The position numbers and the translations under genes are program-made. The notes beneath the pieces were generated by a model. That model saw only the letters and a program-made list of their open reading frames with translations, had not been told where the DNA came from and searched no databases. Below are positions 1 to 5,770 of a stretch of 5,770 nucleotides of DNA, piece after piece. Each line of letters begins with the position of its first letter. Position 1 is the stretch's first letter. The stretch comes from Pseudomonas sp. (GTDB taxonomy: Bacteria; Pseudomonadota; Gammaproteobacteria; Pseudomonadales; Pseudomonadaceae). The stretch spans positions 1 through 5,770 of the forward strand of contig DQGF01000376.1 in the NCBI GenBank assembly GCA_003525045.1, given 5' to 3'.

Positions 1-20
1 ATCAATGTTGCCTGACACAC

Positions 21-50
21 CGCTTTCGCGGGCAAGCCTCGCTCCTACGG
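21..50. repeat. Solo REP-like palindromic element
   Basis: The stretch contains an imperfect palindrome: GCGGGC (28-33), a two-base AA spacer, then GCCTCGC (36-42), which pairs apart from one bulged T. It is preceded by CGCTTTC and followed by TCCTACGG. This core resembles the repetitive extragenic palindromes scattered through the intergenic regions of fluorescent pseudomonads. Only one copy is in the window, so a mate in inverted orientation, which would make a paired REP, could lie just outside. It sits upstream of apbE and does not overlap any gene. The family assignment is by recognition; copy number cannot be tested here. Confidence 0.7.
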
Positions 51-111
51 TTTCTATCGCATAATGGCTGGCCTTGGCGTTGTGTCAGGGGATTCTTCGG
101 GAGATGCAGGT

Positions 112-1128
112 GTGTTGAACGCGCGGCTGATTGGAGTGGTTGTGCTGACTGGCGCCTTATCCGGCTGCGGCAATGGCGACTCCATGGAAAGCTTCGGCGG
201 CCCGACCATGGGTAGCACCTATTCGATCAAATACCTGCGCCAGGCCGGTCTTGCGGCTCCGGCGGAAGTCCGGGTCGAGGTCGAAAAAATTCTTGCGCAA
301 GTCGATCAACAAATGTCGACCTACCGCAGCGACTCCGCCATTGAGCGCTTCAATGATCTGCCCGCCAACCGCTGTCAGAAAATGCCCGCGCCGATCCTCA
401 AATTGATCCGCGTCGGTGAGCAGCTGTCCGAGCAAAGTGAAGGCGCCTTCGACCTGACGGTAGAACCGCTGCTCAATCTCTGGGGGTTCGGCCCGCAGGC
501 CCGTGGGGAAAAAGTGCCCAGCGCCCAGGCGCTGGCCGAAGTGCGGCAGCGAGTCGGTTACCAGCACTTGCGCATCGAAAGCGATCAGCTGTGCAAGGAT
601 GCCGCCGTCGAAGTCGACTTCAACAGCATCGCCGCTGGCTACGCCGTCGACACCATTGCCGCCAGGCTCGACGCGATGGGCATCCACAATTACCTCGCCG
701 AAGCCACCGGCGAGCTCAAGGCTGCCGGGAAAAAACTCGATGGCTCACCCTGGCGCATCGCCCTCGAGGAGCCCAGGGATGATCAGCAGGTCGCGCAAAG
801 AATCCTGGCTGTCGACGGCTACGGCGTTTCCACTTCCGGTGACTACCGAAATTATTTCGAGCAGGACGGCAAGCGCTATTCCCACACCTTCGACGCCCGC
901 ACCGGTGCACCGGTCTCACACACCCTGGCGTCAGTCACGGTGATTCATCCTTCAACGTTGATGGCCGATGGCTTATCCACCCTGTTGCTGATTCTCGGCC
1001 CGGAGCGGGGTTGGGACTACGCAGAAAAACACGATATCGGTGCATTCTTTGTGATTCGTGCCGATAGCGGTTTTGTCATACGAACCAATCAGGCTTTTGA
1101 GCGCCTGAGCGGTGCAAAGGTCGAGTGA
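112..1128 (+). CDS. apbE: FAD:protein FMN transferase, ApbE family lipoprotein
   Basis: This enzyme splits FAD and attaches FMN through a phosphoester bond to Thr/Ser of exported or membrane flavoproteins such as NqrB, NqrC or RnfG; it works on the periplasmic side with Mg2+. The chosen GTG start (112) gives a 338-residue protein. It has GGGAG at 99-103, eight bases upstream, and yields a short lipoprotein signal peptide ending in lipobox LSGC with the lipidated Cys at residue 19. An in-frame ATG at 64 would add 16 residues ahead of the signal and is less likely; a TTG at 115 is also possible. Family motifs: GPTMGSTY (30-37), MSTYRSDSAIERFN (68-81), GAFDLTVEPLLNLWGFG (111-127), DFNSIAAGYAVD (169-180), SGDYRNYF (242-249), HTFDARTG (258-265) and the Mg-site region ADGLSTLLLILG (285-296). 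The usual GGE near residue 200 reads TGE. The length is normal for the family. The partner flavoprotein is not visible in this window. Confidence 0.93.
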   Translation: MLNARLIGVVVLTGALSGCGNGDSMESFGGPTMGSTYSIKYLRQAGLAAPAEVRVEVEKILAQVDQQMSTYRSDSAIERFNDLPANRCQKMPAPILKLIRVGEQLSEQSEGAFDLTVEPLLNLWGFGPQARGEKVPSAQALAEVRQRVGYQHLRIESDQLCKDAAVEVDFNSIAAGYAVDTIAARLDAMGIHNYLAEATGELKAAGKKLDGSPWRIALEEPRDDQQVAQRILAVDGYGVSTSGDYRNYFEQDGKRYSHTFDARTGAPVSHTLASVTVIHPSTLMADGLSTLLLILGPERGWDYAEKHDIGAFFVIRADSGFVIRTNQAFERLSGAKVE

Positions 1129-1202
1129 TGATGGCGATCCGGGCATTGAAAACTGGCGTTGTAGTGCAGGCAAAAGTAGCCTACGACACGACCAAGGGTT
1201 AA
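1128..1202 (+). CDS. Possible 24-residue small ORF after apbE (unproven)
   Basis: An ATG at 1128 shares its A with the apbE TGA (ATGA-type overlap) and is followed at once by a second in-frame ATG (1131). The frame runs 24 codons to TAA at 1200-1202. AAAGG at 1116-1120 sits seven bases upstream, a plausible ribosome binding site. The peptide starts MMAIRALKTG and ends DTTKG. It has no membrane segment, no cysteines and no motif I recognise; in particular it is not NqrM. Its position suggests translational coupling to apbE, but an ORF this short can easily arise by chance, and no homolog is known to me. It may simply be leader sequence for sthA. Confidence 0.2.
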   Translation: MMAIRALKTGVVVQAKVAYDTTKG

Positions 1203-1229
1203 TGTGCCCGGCGTTGACGCTTCTATAGA
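1199..1229 (+). promoter_or_regulatory. Weak candidate sigma-70 promoter for sthA
   Basis: TATAGA at 1224-1229 resembles a -10 box (TATAAT). The best upstream partner is TTAATG (1199-1204), a poor -35 box at a long 19-base spacing. A good-looking TTGACG at 1214-1219 lies only four bases from this -10, and no -10 box sits 16-18 bases downstream of it, so the two strong hexamers do not combine. The placement, about 110 bases before sthA, would give a leader that includes the hairpin at 1267-1287. This is a guess from weak boxes; read-through from apbE is an alternative. Confidence 0.22.
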
Positions 1230-1266
1230 CTGTGTCCGGGTTCTGCATTGGCCCCAAATTGTTCCT

Positions 1267-1287
1267 TCACGCCGCAGATCGGCGTGA
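1267..1287 (+). promoter_or_regulatory. Perfect hairpin in the sthA leader
   Basis: TCACGCCG (1267-1274) and CGGCGTGA (1280-1287) form a perfect 8-bp inverted repeat around the five-base loop CAGAT. It is followed by TTTA rather than a real T-run, so it is at best a weak terminator or attenuator. It ends 48 bases before the sthA start. A direct repeat GGTGCCG (1298-1304 and 1307-1313) and the short arms GCCGC (1292-1296) and GCGGC (1313-1317) follow, so more than one fold of the leader is possible. It could instead be a DNA operator. The structure is seen in the sequence; a role is inference. Confidence 0.4.
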
Positions 1288-1335
1288 TTTAGCCGCAGGT
1301 GCCGAGGGTGCCGCGGCCTGTTCTGAGGAGTACGC

Positions 1336-2730
1336 ATGGCTGTCTACAACTACGACGTGGTGGTGCTGGGTTCCGGCCCGGCAGGAGAAGGCGCGGCAAT
1401 GAACGCCGCCAAAGCAGGGCGCAAGGTGGCGATGGTCGATAGCCGTCGCCAGGTCGGCGGCAACTGCACCCACCTGGGTACCATCCCGTCCAAGGCATTG
1501 CGTCACTCGGTCCGGCAGATTATGCAGTTCAACACCAACCCGATGTTCCGGGCCATTGGTGAGCCGCGCTGGTTTTCGTTCCCGGACGTGTTGAAAAGCG
1601 CCGAAAAAGTTATTTCCAAACAAGTCGCTTCGCGCACCGGCTACTACGCCCGTAACCGCGTCGACGTGTTCTTCGGCACCGGCAGCTTCGCCGACGAGCA
1701 AACCATCGAAGTGGTCTGCGCCAACGGCGTGGTCGAGAAGCTGGTGGCCAAGCACATCATCATCGCCACCGGCTCGCGCCCGTATCGCCCGGCGGACATC
1801 GATTTCCACCACCCGCGCATCTACGATAGCGACACCATCCTCAGCCTCGGCCACACCCCGCGCAAACTCATCGTTTACGGCGCCGGTGTGATCGGTTGTG
1901 AGTACGCCTCGATCTTCAGCGGCCTGGGTGTACTGGTTGAACTGGTGGATAACCGCGGTCAGTTGCTGAGCTTCCTCGACTCGGAAATTTCCCAGGCCCT
2001 GAGCTACCACTTCAGCAACAACAACATCACGGTTCGCCACAACGAAGACTACGACCGCGTCGAAGGCGTGGACAGCGGCGTGATCCTGCACCTCAAGTCC
2101 GGCAAGAAGATCAAGGCCGACGCCTTGCTCTGGTGCAACGGCCGTACCGGCAACACCGATCAGCTGGGTCTGGAAAACGTCGGCGTGAAGGTCAACAGCC
2201 GTGGCCAGATCGAAGTCGACGAGGCCTACCGTACCTGCAAGCCGAACATCTACGGTGCCGGTGACGTGATTGGTTGGCCGAGCCTGGCCAGTGCTGCTCA
2301 CGACCAGGGCCGTTCGGCCGCTGGCAGCATCGTTGACAACCATAGCTGGCGCTTCGTCAACGACGTGCCGACCGGCATCTACACCATTCCGGAGATCAGC
2401 TCGATCGGCAAGAACGAGCAGGAGCTGACCCAGGCCAAGGTGCCGTACGAAGTGGGCAAGGCGTTCTTCAAGGGCATGGCGCGGGCACAAATCGCCGGCG
2501 AGCCGCAGGGCATGCTGAAGATCCTATTCCACCGCGAGACCCTGGAAGTACTGGGCGTGCACTGTTTCGGTTATCAGGCGTCGGAGATCGTGCACATCGG
2601 TCAGGCGATCATGAACCAGCCGGGCGATCTGAACACCCTGAAGTATTTCGTCAACACCACGTTCAACTACCCGACCATGGCCGAAGCCTATCGGGTAGCC
2701 GCCTACGATGGCCTCAACCGGCTTTTTTGA
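1336..2730 (+). CDS. sthA: Soluble pyridine nucleotide transhydrogenase
   Basis: This cytoplasmic FAD enzyme moves hydride between NADPH and NAD+ and is generally used to burn off excess NADPH. The 464-residue length matches the family. ATG 1336 has a strong GAGGAG (1325-1330) five bases upstream. The N-terminal FAD fold shows GSGPAG (12-17). The segment [13 protein letters not shown] (41-53) aligns with the redox-disulfide region of dihydrolipoamide dehydrogenases, but the second Cys is Thr49, so no disulfide forms; this is the SthA hallmark. The NAD(P) Rossmann motif is GAGVIG (182-187), the second FAD motif is [10 protein letters not shown] (304-313), and a dimerisation domain follows, ending in [20 protein letters not shown] plus a final Phe, nearly as in E. 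coli SthA. HPT of the disulfide reductases is YPT here. It is transcribed in the same direction as apbE after a 207-base gap and converges with the phosphodiesterase gene. The protein looks intact. Confidence 0.97.
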   Translation: MAVYNYDVVVLGSGPAGEGAAMNAAKAGRKVAMVDSRRQVGGNCTHLGTIPSKALRHSVRQIMQFNTNPMFRAIGEPRWFSFPDVLKSAEKVISKQVASRTGYYARNRVDVFFGTGSFADEQTIEVVCANGVVEKLVAKHIIIATGSRPYRPADIDFHHPRIYDSDTILSLGHTPRKLIVYGAGVIGCEYASIFSGLGVLVELVDNRGQLLSFLDSEISQALSYHFSNNNITVRHNEDYDRVEGVDSGVILHLKSGKKIKADALLWCNGRTGNTDQLGLENVGVKVNSRGQIEVDEAYRTCKPNIYGAGDVIGWPSLASAAHDQGRSAAGSIVDNHSWRFVNDVPTGIYTIPEISSIGKNEQELTQAKVPYEVGKAFFKGMARAQIAGEPQGMLKILFHRETLEVLGVHCFGYQASEIVHIGQAIMNQPGDLNTLKYFVNTTFNYPTMAEAYRVAAYDGLNRLF

Positions 2731-2734
2731 GCGG

Positions 2735-2763
2735 CTCCGGCCGGTGGCCTGAGCCGGCCGGGG
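2735..2763. terminator. GC-rich inverted repeat between convergent gene ends
   Basis: CCGGCCGG (2737-2744) pairs perfectly with CCGGCCGG (2754-2761) around a nine-base loop. A G-U pair and a G-C pair (2735-2736 with 2762-2763) extend it to ten pairs. It lies five bases after the sthA stop and ten bases before the stop of the minus-strand phosphodiesterase gene, where a shared bidirectional terminator would be expected. No T-run follows on either strand. The T6 run (2723-2728) lies before the hairpin, inside the last sthA codons. A second small stem, CTCAA (2713-2717) with TTGAG (2727-2731), is possible. The hairpin is clear; intrinsic termination is inferred. Confidence 0.5.
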
Positions 2764-2772
2764 AGACCGATT

Positions 2773-3495
2773 TCAGCAATTCTCAAGGGTGGCGCTGGCC
2801 AAACCGGGAAAGTCTGTAATCAGGCTGTCAACGCCGAAGTCGGCGAGTCTGCGCATCAGCGCGGGCTCGTTGACTGTCCACACCGACACATGCAACCCCT
2901 GACGCTGCGCCTTCTGCAGGCGTTCCGGCGTACACAGGGTCCAGTTCAGCGCCAGCATCTCACAGCCGTAGCCTTGCGCGACCTTCAACGGGTCGAGCCA
3001 GGCATACTCGGCCACCAGTCCGCGGGACACGTCCGGCACCAGGTCCAGCGCGGCTTTCAACACTTCCCGTGAACTCGAGGTGATCGTCACCTTGTCCAGC
3101 AGCCCATGGCGCTGAGCCATTTCACGAATCGCCAGCACGGTGGTTGCGGCGCGGGTGCGTGAAGCGCTTTTGACTTCCAGCTGCCAATGCTCGAAATCGC
3201 ATTTCTCGAACAGTTCTTCCAGCGTCGGGATCGGGCACGGCTTGATCCAGCCCGGGCCGCCCTTGCGCGCGTCGTAGGTTACCAGCTCGTTTGCGGTGTG
3301 CTCGACCACCTTGCCGCGACGGTCGGTGGTGCGCTTGAGGGTCGGGTCGTGGATGACCATCAACTCGCCATCCATGGACAGGTGCAGGTCCAGTTCGCAG
3401 CGGCGCACGCCGTGCTTGAGACATTCCTGAAAGCTGGTCAGGGTGTTTTCCGGTGCTTCGCCCTTGGCGCCGCGGTGGCCGTAGATGAGGGTCAC
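2773..3495 (-). CDS. Cytoplasmic glycerophosphodiester phosphodiesterase (UgpQ-like)
   Basis: This protein hydrolyses glycerophosphodiesters (deacylated phospholipid head groups) to glycerol-3-phosphate and an alcohol, using a metal-dependent TIM barrel. The 240-residue protein shows the GDPD signature in order: HRG (7-9), the APENT motif (14-18), E34-x-D36 for the metal, the catalytic HD (49-50), PTLEE (90-94), LEVK (106-109), the VWTVNE strand (205-210) and the terminal ITDFP (226-230). There is no signal peptide, so it resembles cytoplasmic UgpQ rather than periplasmic GlpQ. The start is GTG (3493-3495) with AAGGAAG four bases upstream on the minus strand; no ATG exists before the essential HRG. 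It follows the PilZ-type gene by 14 bases and is probably co-transcribed with it. The substrate range cannot be read from the sequence. Confidence 0.93.
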   Translation of the reverse strand: MTLIYGHRGAKGEAPENTLTSFQECLKHGVRRCELDLHLSMDGELMVIHDPTLKRTTDRRGKVVEHTANELVTYDARKGGPGWIKPCPIPTLEELFEKCDFEHWQLEVKSASRTRAATTVLAIREMAQRHGLLDKVTITSSSREVLKAALDLVPDVSRGLVAEYAWLDPLKVAQGYGCEMLALNWTLCTPERLQKAQRQGLHVSVWTVNEPALMRRLADFGVDSLITDFPGLASATLENC

Positions 3496-3509
3496 GGTTC
3501 TTCCTTAAA

Positions 3510-4091
3510 TTAATTGCCTGATTCGGTTTGTTCGCGGGCCAGGCGTCGTTCCTGGGCCTGCCTCTGCAAAATGTAGCGGGCCAGCAATTGCCGCTGGGCA
3601 TCGGTCGGGTATTGGAACTCGGTGCCGATGTCGTAGCCATCGCCCTTGCGGTCGCAATGGGTGACGCGAGCCCGCAGCAACAGGCCGAGGGCTTGCGGCA
3701 TCAACACCAGCTTGATCGACAGGTGCGCGCCGGCGGCAAGGGGCGTCGGATGCTGGAAGTCGATGCCGCCTTCGGAAATGATCACCGGCTGCGGCTCGCC
3801 GATTTGCCCGAGCACGGTGATGGCGATCACCTGGCTGAGCAGATCGATGCGTTTATTCTGGGATTTGAGGAACGCCGCGAGGTGACGGTCGCGCTCGCTG
3901 ATCTGGCGCAGCAGGTGTTGCGACTCGAATTCGCTGAGGTGCAGTTCGCTGAGCAAGTTGAAGAGCGGAGAAGCATCCTGCAACACTTCCTGGCCCAAGG
4001 CTTCGGGAGCGGACAGAGGCCGAATTTCCAGTGCGATCGTGTCCTCGATACGGTAGTATTCGCGGCGATCTTCTTCATCTAATGTCGACAT
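3510..4091 (-). CDS. Atypical PilZ-domain protein (tPilZ-like)
   Basis: This 193-residue cytoplasmic protein has no signal or membrane segment. Near its N-terminus RREYYR (9-14) looks like the PilZ RxxxR arm followed by the first strand (TIALEIRPL, 18-26). The other half of a PilZ barrel appears only from about residue 102: VIISEGGIDF (103-112), then strands around HLSIKLVLM (123-131), LLLRARVTHCDRK (137-149) and YDIGTEFQY (153-161), and a basic C-terminal helix. Between them lies about 75 residues of charged, Leu-rich helix (about 43-96). This split layout recalls the tetramer-forming atypical PilZ family (XC6012 type). The aspartate of DxSxxG is Ile104, while Ser106 and Gly109 remain, so canonical c-di-GMP binding is doubtful. 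The ATG has no clear ribosome binding site. It is the first gene of a likely two-gene operon, divergent from lolC. Confidence 0.8.
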   Translation of the reverse strand: MSTLDEEDRREYYRIEDTIALEIRPLSAPEALGQEVLQDASPLFNLLSELHLSEFESQHLLRQISERDRHLAAFLKSQNKRIDLLSQVIAITVLGQIGEPQPVIISEGGIDFQHPTPLAAGAHLSIKLVLMPQALGLLLRARVTHCDRKGDGYDIGTEFQYPTDAQRQLLARYILQRQAQERRLAREQTESGN

Positions 4092-4185
4092 GGCGAACCC
4101 ATGGTAGCGGCGGTGGTCTGAGTGTAAAGCTGGTTATCGACCCCCGCCACAAGGACGTTCCTTTTCCCTCCGAACAAGCCCCGAC
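4092..4185. promoter_or_regulatory. Divergent spacer between the PilZ-type gene and lolC
   Basis: This 94-base spacer must carry promoters for both directions unless transcripts start further away. I see no convincing -35/-10 pair. On the minus strand TACACT (complement of 4120-4125) is a fair -10 box, but its only TTG-type partner is 20 bases upstream. On the plus strand nothing scores well. A pyrimidine-rich tract (about 4158-4171) lies before lolC. The regulatory role rests on gene orientation, not on recognised sites. Confidence 0.3.
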
Positions 4186-5436
4186 ATGTTCAGACCTCTC
4201 TTCGTATTTATTGGCACGCGTTATACCCGTGCAAAGCGTCGCAATCATTTTGTGTCCTTCATTTCCCTGACCTCGATCATTGGACTCGCCCTCGGCGTGG
4301 TCGTGATGATCGTGGTGCTGTCGGTCATGAACGGCTTCGATCATGAGATGCGCACCCGCGTGCTGGGCATGGTGCCCCACGCGACCATCGAGTCCGGTGA
4401 ACCGATCAGCGACTGGCCAAGCCTGGCCGCCAAGGTCAAGCAGAACCCGCAGGTGACGGCCGTGGCGCCGTTCACCCAGATGCAGGGGTTGCTGACCAAC
4501 AAGGGCAAGGTCTCCAAAGTCCTGCTCAATGGTATCGATCCGGCGCTGGAGCGGCAGGTGTCGATCATCGACAAGTTCATGCTGCAGGGCAAACTCGACG
4601 ACCTGGCGCCCGGCAGTTTCGGCATCGTCATCGGCGACAAGGCGGCCGCCAAACTGGGTGCGGCCATCGGCGACAAGCTGACGTTTGTCGCGCCGGAAGT
4701 CACCGTGACCCCGGCCGGGATGTTCCCGCGCATGAAACGCTTTACTGTGGTCGGCATCTTCCATGTCGGCGCCGGTGAGATCGACGGCTACCTGGGCGTG
4801 ACCAACCTGCAGGACCTGGCGAAGCTGCATCGCTGGAAGCCGGACCAGGTGCAGGGCATTCGCTTGAAGTTCGACGACCTGTTCCAGGCGCCGCGCACCG
4901 CGTGGAACATCGCCCAGCAGCTTGGCGAAGACCATTTCTATGCCCGGGACTGGACGCGCACCCACGGCAATCTGTATCAGGCGATCCGCATGGAAAAAGC
5001 CATGATCGGTCTGCTGTTGCTGCTGATCGTCGCCGTGGCCGCGTTCAACATCATTTCCACGCTGGTGATGGTGGTGAACGACAAGAAGGGCGACATCGCG
5101 ATCCTGCGCACCCTCGGCGCCACGCCGGGTTCGATCATGGCGATCTTCATGGTGCAGGGCACGGTCATCGGTGTGGTCGGGACGCTGATCGGCGCCGTGG
5201 TCGGGATCTTCGCCGCGCTGAATGTCAGCGCCGCGATCTCGGCCCTCGAAGGCCTGATCGGCCACAAGTTCCTCAACGCCGACGTGTACTTCATCGATTA
5301 CCTGCCGTCGCAAGTGCAGAGCGACGATGTGTTGATGGTCTGCGCCGCCGCGTTGGTCCTGAGTTTCCTCGCCACCCTGTATCCAGCCTGGCGTGCCGCG
5401 CGCACCCAGCCTGCGGAGGCGCTACGTTATGAGTGA
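4186..5436 (+). CDS. lolC: Lipoprotein-releasing ABC transporter permease LolC
   Basis: This is an inner-membrane subunit of LolCDE, which extracts outer-membrane lipoproteins and passes them to the periplasmic chaperone LolA. The 416 residues follow the family plan: an N-terminal helix that begins in [19 protein letters not shown] (12-30), TM1 about 24-48, conserved VLSVMNGF (44-51), a periplasmic domain about 52-270, the [20 protein letters not shown] segment starting TM2 (268-287), a cytoplasmic coupling region [15 protein letters not shown] (301-315), TM3 about 316-346, TM4 about 382-403, and the family C-terminus PAEALRYE. The loop [11 protein letters not shown] (176-186) sits where the LolA-binding Hook of E. 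coli LolC lies, which favours LolC over LolE. The start fits the family N-terminus MFRPL. No good Shine-Dalgarno is present: the best is GAACAAG (4172-4178). Its end overlaps lolD. Confidence 0.95.
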   Translation: MFRPLFVFIGTRYTRAKRRNHFVSFISLTSIIGLALGVVVMIVVLSVMNGFDHEMRTRVLGMVPHATIESGEPISDWPSLAAKVKQNPQVTAVAPFTQMQGLLTNKGKVSKVLLNGIDPALERQVSIIDKFMLQGKLDDLAPGSFGIVIGDKAAAKLGAAIGDKLTFVAPEVTVTPAGMFPRMKRFTVVGIFHVGAGEIDGYLGVTNLQDLAKLHRWKPDQVQGIRLKFDDLFQAPRTAWNIAQQLGEDHFYARDWTRTHGNLYQAIRMEKAMIGLLLLLIVAVAAFNIISTLVMVVNDKKGDIAILRTLGATPGSIMAIFMVQGTVIGVVGTLIGAVVGIFAALNVSAAISALEGLIGHKFLNADVYFIDYLPSQVQSDDVLMVCAAALVLSFLATLYPAWRAARTQPAEALRYE

Positions 5437-5770
5437 GTCGGGCATGAGTGATAAAGCAATCTTGAGTTGCCGCAACCTGGGCAAATCCTACGAGGAAGGC
5501 CCAGAGTCGGTAGAGGTTCTGGCGGGTCTGCAACTGGAGCTGCATCCGGGTGAGCGCGTGGCGATTGTCGGCACCTCGGGTTCGGGCAAAAGTACCTTGC
5601 TCAACCTGTTGGGCGGCCTCGACACGCCCACCAAGGGCAGCGTCTGGCTGGCCGGTGAAGAGCTGTCGGCGCTGAACGAAAAGGCCCGCGGTCTGTTGCG
5701 CAACCGGTCACTGGGTTTCGTTTACCAGTTTCACCATTTGCTGCCGGAATTCACCGCGCTGGAAAACGTC
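5429..5770 (+). CDS. lolD: Lipoprotein-releasing ABC transporter ATPase LolD (5' part, cut by window edge)
   Basis: This is the cytoplasmic ATPase that powers LolC/LolE. ATG 5429 overlaps the lolC stop by eight bases and has GGAGG (5415-5419) nine bases upstream, inside lolC. A second in-frame ATG at 5444 is less well placed. The frame stays open for 114 codons to the last base, about half of a typical LolD of some 230 residues. The Walker A motif is GTSGSGKST (48-56), with [11 protein letters not shown] running on to 65. The Q-loop segment [18 protein letters not shown] (97-114, Gln100) is characteristic of LolD rather than other MacB-like ATPases. The signature motif, Walker B and the H-loop lie beyond the edge. 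lolE would be expected next. The overlap implies translational coupling with lolC. Confidence 0.96.
   Translation, partial: MSESGMSDKAILSCRNLGKSYEEGPESVEVLAGLQLELHPGERVAIVGTSGSGKSTLLNLLGGLDTPTKGSVWLAGEELSALNEKARGLLRNRSLGFVYQFHHLLPEFTALENV

Noticed and set aside
1158..1187. Imperfect stem GTTGTAG / CTACGAC after apbE as a terminator
   Set aside because: It has a 16-base loop, one wobble pair and no T-run after it, so the support is too weak for a terminator call.
1214..1219. TTGACG as a -35 box for sthA
   Set aside because: No -10-like hexamer occurs 16-18 bases downstream; the nearest, TATAGA, is only four bases away.
1476..1494. Loss of the second redox cysteine in SthA as a damaging mutation
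   Set aside because: Thr at this place is normal for soluble transhydrogenases, which do not use a redox disulfide.
1267..2490. A 407-codon open frame on the minus strand opposite sthA
   Set aside because: It is the antisense shadow of a strongly supported gene in GC-rich DNA. The translation is rich in Val, Asp, His and Arg without recognisable motifs, and sthA is intact on the other strand.
3528..4082. A 184-codon plus-strand frame opposite the PilZ-type gene
   Set aside because: It is an antisense shadow; the minus-strand frame shows PilZ-like motifs and sits in an operon with the next gene.
4092..4185. Phage, integron or CRISPR-like signals in the spacer
   Set aside because: No repeated units, att-like direct repeats or recombinase genes are present; the spacer is only 94 bases.
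4075..5313. A 412-codon open frame on the minus strand opposite lolC
   Set aside because: The translation is dominated by His, Asp, Arg and Gln, the usual look of antisense frames in GC-rich genes. It overlaps lolC and the divergent spacer, and has no motif.

Overview
The window looks like a core chromosomal segment from a fluorescent-type Pseudomonas. The evidence is a GC-rich, C/G-ending codon style, a REP-type palindrome of the Pseudomonas kind at the left edge, and proteins that read like Pseudomonas orthologs (SthA, LolC, LolD). As I recall it, the gene order apbE - sthA - phosphodiesterase - PilZ - lolC - lolD matches the P. aeruginosa PA2993-PA2987 neighbourhood. This is recognition from memory; no database search was made.

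Layout. Bases 1-110 are non-coding and hold a solo REP-like palindrome. A lipoprotein FAD:protein FMN transferase (apbE, about 112-1128, +) follows. Next is a 207-base gap with a possible 24-codon ORF, no nqrM gene, and a perfect 8-bp hairpin in the leader of the next gene. The soluble transhydrogenase sthA (1336-2730, +) converges on a minus-strand pair: a PilZ-type protein (3510-4091) followed 14 bases later by a cytoplasmic glycerophosphodiester phosphodiesterase (2773-3495). A GC-rich inverted repeat lies in the 42 bases between the convergent ends. From a 94-base divergent spacer, lolC (4186-5436, +) runs the other way. lolD overlaps its end by 8 bases and is cut by the window edge after 114 codons.

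How the genes fit together. ApbE covalently attaches FMN to exported or membrane redox subunits such as NqrB/NqrC or RnfG. SthA balances NADPH and NADH in the cytoplasm. The PilZ/phosphodiesterase pair is probably one operon; its joint function is not evident. LolC and LolD belong to the LolCDE machine that releases outer-membrane lipoproteins from the inner membrane. ApbE itself carries a lipoprotein signal, but it is not part of that machine.

No mobile element, CRISPR array, tRNA/rRNA gene or new defence-like system is visible. The points worth a second look are modest: an atypical PilZ protein with a helical insertion and a lost DxSxxG aspartate, the absence of nqrM between apbE and sthA with a tiny ORF in its place, a leader hairpin before sthA, and start-site questions in apbE and lolC.
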